This document shows, one piece after another, positions 56,347-64,000 of a stretch of 64,000 bases of DNA; positions within the stretch are counted from its first letter, which is position 1, and each line of letters begins with the position of its first letter. The translations under genes and the position numbers were made by a program. Under the pieces are notes generated by a model that was not told the DNA's origin, searched no databases, and worked only from the letters and a program-made list of their open reading frames with translations. The stretch is taken from assembly GCA_037043455.1 (NCBI GenBank), contig JAWPHD010000128.1:124001-188000 (forward strand), in the 5' to 3' direction. The DNA comes from Cyrtodaria siliqua. Its lineage: Eukaryota > Mollusca > Bivalvia > Adapedonta > Hiatellidae.

Positions 56347-56600
56347 CGTGTTACAAAGTTAGCAAGAGTTAATAATATTGGAGTATGCTTTGAACAATGA
56401 AAGAAATTTCTGACCACAGCTGTTAGAACAGGATACTCCCGATGTGTCAAGGTCGCCAAGGTCATGGACATGATATAAGGGTGAAGTGTCAAGGTCACCA
56501 AAGGTCGTGAATTCTGAGTGCCATTTAACTGTACCTGTCCTGGCTGTTAACTAGACCTTGTTGTTTCACAGTCACCTTACCAACAGTGTTTATCTCAGAT

Positions 56601-56700
56601 TTAAACGGACACACAGCAGCCTTGATCTTTTTAAAACTCACGTTGTTTGCATATTTACTAATTGATGCTTTTACTACAGCAATAGTATATTTAAAGCTAC
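56601..56700. mobile_element. Repeat B fragment
   Basis: TTTAAACGGACACACAGCAG and TTTTTAAAACTCACGTTG match the left part of family B. Confidence 0.5.
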
Positions 56701-56811
56701 GGTAAAATAACAAAGAAAATACAAAAACACAAAATTGTAAAAAAAAAAAAAAGTAAAAAAGTAAAAGTCCGAAATCATTAAACTTTTATTTAATTAAATG
56801 AATTAATAGAG

Positions 56812-57152
56812 GATCTTACATGAGTACTCATTCATTATTGAATTTATTAAACGAGTTGGCAAAATGATATAATGCGAGGCTCTTGACAAGCATTATATCA
56901 TTTTTGCTAACGAGTTTATTAATTCAATAATGAATGAGAACGAATATTAGATTCTATTTATCACCTAACCCACATATCGACTTTTATTGCATTTTACCTG
57001 TCACTTTAATACGCGGAACCAACATAAACCATGGGAATTGAATCAGTCATTATCGATTTTTTTTTTACAGCACATACTAGGCTTATTTGCATACTTATAT
57101 AACTTATGGTATATCGAAAATATAGAATGGTGTTATTCCACTCCCACACCGT
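56812..57152 (+). mobile_element. Foldback element E, copy 3
   Basis: From TAGAGGATCTTACATGAGTA to GTTATTCCACTCCCACACC. The internal hairpin pairs 56828-56875 with 56889-56937. Confidence 0.8.
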
Positions 57153-57453
57153 AAGTTATGTTATAAATGAATTTATTTTTACAATTTGTACAATTTTGAG
57201 ACATCTTGCATCAAATCAAGTGGTTCAGGAATAAAATTACGGAGAATATTACACAAAACTCGAGGTCTAGTTAGACGTTATGGCAAGTATTTGCCAGTTG
57301 TTTTACATTTTTTGTCCTCGTTAGTTACGCATTTATGGTCCTGTTGTATTTTATTCTTTGTCAGATGTGTCAGGTCAGTAGTTCTCGAGTTGGACATTTC
57401 GAGTTAAACATGGTTTAATTATTATGTTGTTTTACTGTTACTTCAGTGTTTCA

Positions 57454-57784
57454 CTTAAAAGGGACACACGGCAGAAATCTTGAAATTTGTATCCATCATT
57501 AAATTTAGCATCACGATTTATGAATCCAGAATTGTTTTGACTTAAAATCTGCTTGCATTTAAGATGTAAAAATATTGAGTTTTCAATTTCTCTTCTTTCT
57601 TGTAAGAAGTTTAAATATATTACTGGTGCAATATTATTAACAATTAGTTACATGTATATCTAAAAACAATTTGGTTTTCACTCATTTTAGATATTTCAAA
57701 TTTGGCGGCGAAAGGGGTTAAGTGGAAAAACTAAAGGAATTCTGCGAGTTTAAAAAAATCAAGATTGGCCAGTGTCCCTTTAAG
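57454..57784. mobile_element. MITE-like repeat B, solo copy
   Basis: TTAAAAGGGACACACGGCAG at the left and AAATCAAGATTGGCCAGTGT at the right, about 330 bp. Confidence 0.8.
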
Positions 57785-59590
57785 AGGCAATGACACAAAA
57801 CATATTATGTCAGTTTCTGTTAAATGTTCATAGCTTAGTATACATGGAGCCATCTTGTTTTATAAATGTTTTAATTGTGAAAATCAGTGTCACAGTGTTT
57901 TTTTATATGTGTTTTAATTGTGCTTTTCAAAAAGTGCTGTAATAGGATGCAGACATAGATTTATGTGTTTTAGGACATATCACGATGTGAATAATAAATC
58001 GAGGGTTCAACGGAACACTGTTGTATCTCTGTATGTGTAGTTACAACAGTTCTGCGGTGAATTCTCGTAATAAGCCTACACCTTAAGTAGTAAGTGCACA
58101 TGTAATAATTCGCCACTAATTAGTGTCACCTGGTATATATATATGCCCCTAAAATGTATGTATCGCTTGAATGGGCCCCTAATATAACTCCCTATTTATG
58201 GAGTATATTATAGGGAAACACCTGGTAAGGTATCACTAGAACTGAAATTACTGCTTTTTTTTTTAATTAAGATTTTTTTACGGCAATTATTTTATCAGCT
58301 TCTTTATCGGCCTTTTTATTAGGGTTATTCTTGACACACACACTACGTATAGGTGAAATGACGTTTTAATTTGTGTGTGAAAATCGTAAAATAAAACAGC
58401 CTGGGTTTAAGATTGTAAGAAACTTTCATGGGTATCCGGTGGGTATCTTGTGATAATTGGGAATTCCAACACAAAGTATAGCTGTTTTTCACCTTAACCA
58501 AGACTCAAAGTTATACCGAGGGCTGAAAATTCCGTTAATAACCGGATACCCCAAGGTCGGTTACTTTTAACATGTTTTCACAAGCACGAAAGCCCTTTTA
58601 TATAGTGATAAGAATAATTACTGAATATTTCTTACATTTTACTGTTTTTGGAATTAGCTTATATACAAGGATCATGCTGAAATCTTGTAACAACCCCACG
58701 TGCAATGTTGTGTGTGTATGAAAATCACGTGCATTGTTGTGTGTAACAACCCCCACGTGCAGTGTTGTGTATGAACATTTGGTGTATGTGCTTTGTCTGA
58801 AATATTGTATGGAATATTGAAATATTTTAATAAAAATGTTGATCATAAGTTTTCCTTTTTCACTTTTTATTTAAAACCACAGTATATTTCTACATTTCTA
58901 AACCTACTGACGACAAGGTATATATACTGAAAAGAAAAGGAAATACATAATCGGTATTTCTGCTATATATATTGTATGTTTAATATGCTACTGCTAATCA
59001 AATGGTACAGGGCGACATAAGGCCTGTACTTTTGGAAAGAAGGTTTAAGCAGCAACATCGAACACACCAATGGTTACCCCTGTCGAGAGAATGCACATTT
59101 GGCTTAAGCAGGTGAGCTTTAAAGGCTTTACGTTGCAATCTCTTAACATTAAACATAATACTGCAATGGCTTGACTTTTTCAAGCGAAACTTCAACATTT
59201 ATGAATTTCGTGTAACAAAGTATACTTTGATTAAAATGTCTACTACATGACAGAGTTGTCCTTCCTGTAATTAGTTGTAGCCCCTTTTGTACTCAACACT
59301 TGGAGATATGTCTGGAATATTATGTGGAAGTCAGATGTATATAATAGTATAGCATAGGCCATTTTTTGATTGTGCATTTCTTTTTCCTTTCAGTATATAT
59401 ACAACGTACACATTTTGAGAATCCAAACTCTATAGATACAGTATTAACGGCTTTAACCAGCCTGGCCAAACCCCAAAACTGGAGTGCCTAATTAAGAGTT
59501 ACCTACTCATAATTGATTTGAAGCATATTCAATCGTAGGTATTTAAAGAACCCGTAAATAAACCTATACTTTTAAATTAACTTCTACATT
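57785..59590. other. Intergenic; few recognisable features
   Basis: Holds a short CACGTGCA repeat at 58695-58765 (three CACGTG motifs) and a repeat at 58425-58560 shared with 38281-38412. No gene recognised. Confidence 0.4.
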
Positions 59591-59601
59591 CATTATAATA
59601 T

Positions 59602-59752
59602 GACCTGAACACCTGGATAGCTTTATGACCTGAACACCTGGATAGCTTTATGACCTAAACACCTGGATAGCTTTATGACCTGAACACCTGGATAGCTTTA
59701 TGACCTGAACACCTGGATAGCTTTATGACCTGAACACCTGGATAGCTTTAAT
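59602..59752. repeat. Tandem repeat, 25-bp unit, 6 copies
   Basis: Near-identical units ATGACCTGAACACCTGGATA plus GCTTT, directly before repeat A copy 9. Confidence 0.92.
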
Positions 59753-59775
59753 AAACGGTTTTGTAGTGTAATAGA

Positions 59776-59913
59776 TTAACTCGCAGGCTGATCAGGGTTT
59801 ACAATGTCTGCTGATCAGTCATTTTCCCCAAACACCCCTTTGTCACATAAATGGAATGGTCTTAATTCAAACAAAGAAGAGTCCATTATATATATGTAGG
59901 GGTTAAGGGTTAA
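59776..59913. repeat. MITE-like repeat A, copy 9, partial
   Basis: Begins inside the central palindrome (CTCGCAGGCTGATCAGGG) and ends GGGGTTAAGGGTTAA. Confidence 0.75.
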
Positions 59914-60689
59914 GAATGATCAATATTGAAAATAAATTAAGCAGAATGGACCAAGAACTTCAGAGCTGCAGCAAACCCTTTTGTAAAGATTACAGTACGT
60001 CACGTTTTGACATTTTTTGTTTTGTTTTTCATGTTTTTCATGGTCCTTTTTATGACATCACCAGTGGCACCCTATAAGAAAGCATCCCCTATTTGAAAAT
60101 CCACACTAAATATCCCAGTTTTGTAATAGGAGATAACTTTTATAGGCAGCATAATTTTGTAAAATTTGAGTTATTTCCCTTAGACTAAATTAGTTCAATT
60201 TCATAGTGTTGCCTATCTAGGAACTGGACCACCATTAATTTCCCATAGACTTACATTATAGCCTAAAATGGTGTCACACATGCCATCATACTCCTTCATA
60301 CTTGAAACTGTCAGTAAACCATCTTCAAAGCCAGCACAACACAGACATAGCAAAAAATCAAGCTCCATTTCGGCTTTCAACTTCAGAATTTTGCTCAAAG
60401 TGAAAGTAGGTATCGATTATGACGAATTCAGGTCAAATCTGACGAAGAACACAAACAAATCTTACCTCACAAAAAGTAGTGTCAATCACTTGCCTCAGCT
60501 CTGATTAACCTGATTCTTGCAGCAAAATATCTGGGAATCTACTCTCTACACACAAATATTAATCTACACTACCTGTGGACGTGCATCCATTCACACAGCA
60601 TCTCAAATAACACTACTGTCAACTGTATATGGGACTACTTTCGGCAACTACCATTTTCACCCCCTGGTTCCCAGTTCAAGTCTATCTGT
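59914..60689. other. Intergenic, no gene recognised
   Basis: Overlapping frames of 61 and 78 codons at 60213-60504 on opposite strands show no recognisable motif. Confidence 0.4.
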
Positions 60690-60905
60690 AGTGCTGCCAT
60701 TGAACACATGACATGATCATACCCCATCCATTATACTGACAGAGAGCTGACCAGTCCTAGAACTTCTCTTTATATGCTGAGCATCAAGCAAGGGCGATAC
60801 TAGTACCATTTTTATATAGTCTTTGGTATGACTGGCCGGGGATTGAACCCACGACCTCCTGCCAGCTTGGCGGATGCTCTACCATGACACCATCGCCACG
60901 GCGAA
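60690..60905 (-). mobile_element. tRNA-headed SINE, family 2, reverse
   Basis: On the minus strand the head has an A-box-like TGGTAGAGCATCCGCC and B-box GGGTTCAATCCCC (complements at about 60870 and 60840). The body carries CATGACATGATCATACCCC. It is the best preserved of four copies. Confidence 0.7.
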
Positions 60906-60912
60906 GATATAT

Positions 60913-61074
60913 TTAATCCTTAATCCCCTACATATATATAATGGACTGTTCTTTCTTTGAATCAAGACCATTCCATTTGTGTGACAAAGGGGTGTTTTGG
61001 GGAAAAACGACTGATCAGCAGCTGACATTGTAAACCTGATTAGCCTGCGAGTTACTAAGTGGGTTAAGAGTTAA
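60913..61074. repeat. MITE-like repeat A, copy 10
   Basis: TTAATCCTTAATCCCCTACA to GTGGGTTAAGAGTTAA; shortened near the right end. Confidence 0.75.
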
Positions 61075-63423
61075 AAATGTGAAATGGAACATTTAAAGAA
61101 GAAAAAGTCCTAATATGCATGGTTTCATTGTTTTATTTGAATATTTTATAAATAAATGATCCATAGTCTGAAATCACATAGCAATATAACCTTTCACTTC
61201 CTCTCAACAAATTTATCAACACGGATCAAGATTCATGTATACAGCCAGACACACATAATAATACAAACAAGGGAAGCATAGCATGTAAAAGAGTGACAAA
61301 AAACGTCATTTGGTACAACGTAAATACATACTAGACAAATGACATTTGATAATGGTTCATCAGAAATTCTTTGTCCTTAACTTCTTACAAAAACCTTCAA
61401 TTGGCAATAAAAGAAAGAGAAATAAATAAGAGATACAGAAATATGTACAATTAACGAACATGCATGCATGATGAATGTGCACATTGTGCTGCGCACGCAT
61501 GCATTCCCCAGGATACATAAACTGCAACAAATTACACTACAGTGTCGGCAAGTGTGATTCAGAACATTCTGAAATGCTAAAAAAAATTAAACTTGCACTT
61601 TGTACTTGGCACTCATGATTTTATCGAGAAACCTTCATGAAATATTGAAGATTTGTAATGAAGATTTCCAGAGAACATTAAAACTGCCATTTTAGTGAGG
61701 AGAATTTTTTTGCCTTATCCATTAAGCATGCACAGGCAGTACTTGATAAAATTAACATATGTATAGCAATAAAACATTTTCTCTCTAAAATACTTGTTTT
61801 CAATTAAAACAACTTTTTAAAATTTCTCAGAAACAAACATATAAAATTTGAAGGTTTAATAAGACATGATTGTGCGTCCCAGCTAAACTTGGTATACAAT
61901 AAATGTCAGTGTTCACTTACTTACCTAGCCAATCCGATTAGACTTGCAAGAAAGCATTACTTAGCCAATCACAAGACTTGTAATTCAGTGTCTTCTTTTT
62001 TTTAATAAAAACTGACCAATTTTCATCAACGATGACAATGTATATTTTGACAGTTTATTGAGGTATTAGTAAAGAAATGGTTTCTAATATAATGAAAAGT
62101 CTTATATAACTGTATATAACAAGTTTGCTGACATCTTGCACAGTCTTTGATATTAGTTGAAGTAACATTTCAATTGGAAGATTGAGGTGCCGGATCAAGG
62201 TCCTATCGTGGGCTCAACATGGGGTTTAAGGGCCACAGGAAACACTTGATGCAATATTATAGTTTTGTCACAACATAAGATTATAACAAATACGGTATTT
62301 AATAATGAAGTTATTATGAAATGACCCACACATTTTCATATCAATCATGTCAAAATATGTTGTTGCTGTTTTTTTATTAATTTTAGAGAGAATGGTATCA
62401 ATACAAACTCTCTTCGATATTAACTATTTACAAGTTTACCTTTATTTAGAATTATTAAATGTGACACAGAAAGTGGATTTTCGTCTTTGTGAGATGAGAT
62501 TTTCCCGGAATAAAAGTCTATAATAAGTATGTCTGGGTAAATACAGTGATATAGGATTAACCGTATAGACATTTTAAATTTTGCGACATGCACATCACTC
62601 ATTTAATGGTCGAACATTCTATTTAATGGTGACACGTTAGCAAGGTTGTTAAACACAAATGTCCACTAAATGACTAATATACTTTTGCAAAAGTCAAAAT
62701 TTAAAAACTGGTTAGCCTGTTCCAAATGCATTTCATTGTTTTGACAGTTTTACAGACAAATGCCATGAAATATAACTGAAGTTCACAGTTTTGATGTTTT
62801 AACGTCACATAACTCCATTTGACGGATTCTTAACTTTTGAATATATAATAGTTGCGAATCTGAACATCAACGAATCAGATTGAAGGATTTTTGTCACATG
62901 CATTAGTAATTACTATTGTGTCCATATTCTAATCAAACATTTACCCAGTCCAGTGTTGATGTACGGCAGCTCAGAGAAAACATACAGATGATGTCACGGA
63001 CAATAATTATGGTCATATGGAAATAAAAATATGACTTCACAGATGAAGGAAGAAACCACAAATACTACTGAACAAAAACCTGCCCACCTCGAACAGAAAT
63101 GGCAGATGTGACATGACTAGTTTCCTTGACAACAGTTGCTAAATGAACACAAAAGTCCTTAGCAACCACCTATAACAATATTCAATCTAAAAACATTGCT
63201 TATGAACACAAAAGTCCTTAGCGACTTTGTATAACAATATAAAAATGTCACAAGAATATTTAACACACAATATAAATAGAGAAAAATCTGCGTATTTTGA
63301 TGATTTATGAAAGATCTAATTTATACAATTAAATGAATGAGCCCTTTAATGAATGTGCAAATATAACAAAGTCCCAAACTACATTACATACATAGTCGCT
63401 ATGAATTCTAAAGCACAAGTTAA
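61075..63423. other. AT-rich stretch with few interspersed repeats, no coding gene recognised
   Basis: None of the repeat families of the window occur here. Only short frames are present. A ~60-bp block with GAACACAAAAGTCCTTAGC is duplicated at 63145-63235. It could be a long 3' UTR of a minus-strand neighbour, but nothing proves this. Confidence 0.35.
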
Positions 63424-63580
63424 GAACAGTGTTCCTCTAAACGCAGGCGTTCCCAGTTACGTAAGAACAGTGTTCCTCTAAACGCAGGCGTTCCCAGTTA
63501 CGCAAGAACAGTGTTCCTCTAAACGCAGGCGTTCCCAGTTACGCAGGAACAGTGTTCTTCTGAATGCATGTGTTCCCACT
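63424..63580. repeat. Tandem repeat, ~60-bp unit, 3-4 copies
   Basis: Units contain AAGAACAGTGTTCCTCTAAA, CGCAGGCGTTCCCAGTTACG; the last unit is diverged. Confidence 0.88.
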
Positions 63581-64000
63581 GTTATGATTCACCTAACTAA
63601 ATCAATTTAAAGTTTTAAAAGATCCTATCTGATCCCGTAAACTAATGTTTCAATGATAAATCCCTAATGCTTTGAATGTTAAAATGATCATTGTAAAAAA
63701 TATCCTCAAACTACGAACAAAAAAAAGAAGCTTGAACATTAATGTTTTTTTATGTACAATTTGCAATGTCAGAAATACAAACTTCGCCAGATTTTCAAAA
63801 TGCACATTTTAATGACTGTACTCCATTATTTTGTTGATAAATAGCATTTATCCCGTCAAATACGCGCTTCAATTGCATAAACTGTTATTTTCCTGCCTGA
63901 AGTATGCAAAAATTACACCCCTTCAACCTGTGATTTAAATAATCAAATGTAAATTTACGACACCTTATGCATTAAACTCTCGTGTTCTTCCAAAAGCTAC

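Noticed and set aside
60830..60905. Possible tRNA gene
   Set aside because: It has A- and B-box-like parts but no complete cloverleaf that I could draw, and it continues into a SINE body found at several other places.

Overview
The window looks like AT-rich nuclear DNA from an invertebrate animal. A bivalve mollusc is most likely, judged from the repeat types (tRNA-headed SINEs, many short foldback elements, abundant minisatellites); the species cannot be fixed from sequence alone. There are no bacterial operons, CRISPR arrays or rRNA genes.

Only one gene can be supported. It is a multi-exon plus-strand gene for a discoidin domain receptor (DDR), a collagen-binding receptor tyrosine kinase. 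Fourteen coding exons between 17474 and 50682 join in consistent phase into 887 codons plus stop. They encode most of the discoidin domain, the discoidin-like domain, a stalk, one transmembrane helix, a long tyrosine-rich juxtamembrane region and a complete, apparently active kinase domain. The signal peptide and the start of the discoidin domain were not found and probably lie upstream of the window. All residue numbers below count from the first complete codon in the window.

Layout: 1-17473 is upstream or 5' intron DNA filled with SINEs, MITE-like elements and tandem arrays (3.9-6.1 kb nested element, 8.6-9.1 kb minisatellite). 17474-50682 is the DDR gene; its introns carry most of the minisatellites. 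50683-53.1 kb is the probable 3' UTR and flank. 53.2-61.1 kb is repeat-rich intergenic DNA. 61.1-64 kb has few interspersed repeats and no recognised gene.

The most unusual feature is that several exon-intron junctions of this gene are themselves duplicated. A 51-bp unit ending in a 3' splice site is repeated 13 times exactly in register, and only the last copy abuts the kinase exon. The 5' splice site of the next exon is repeated about 8 times. The end of the following exon, with its GC donor, is copied repeatedly into its intron. Two other exons (28082-28171 and 35952-36135) each have one extra partial copy of a junction. These arrays give many decoy splice sites, most of which would truncate the kinase if used. 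Whether they are used is not knowable from sequence.
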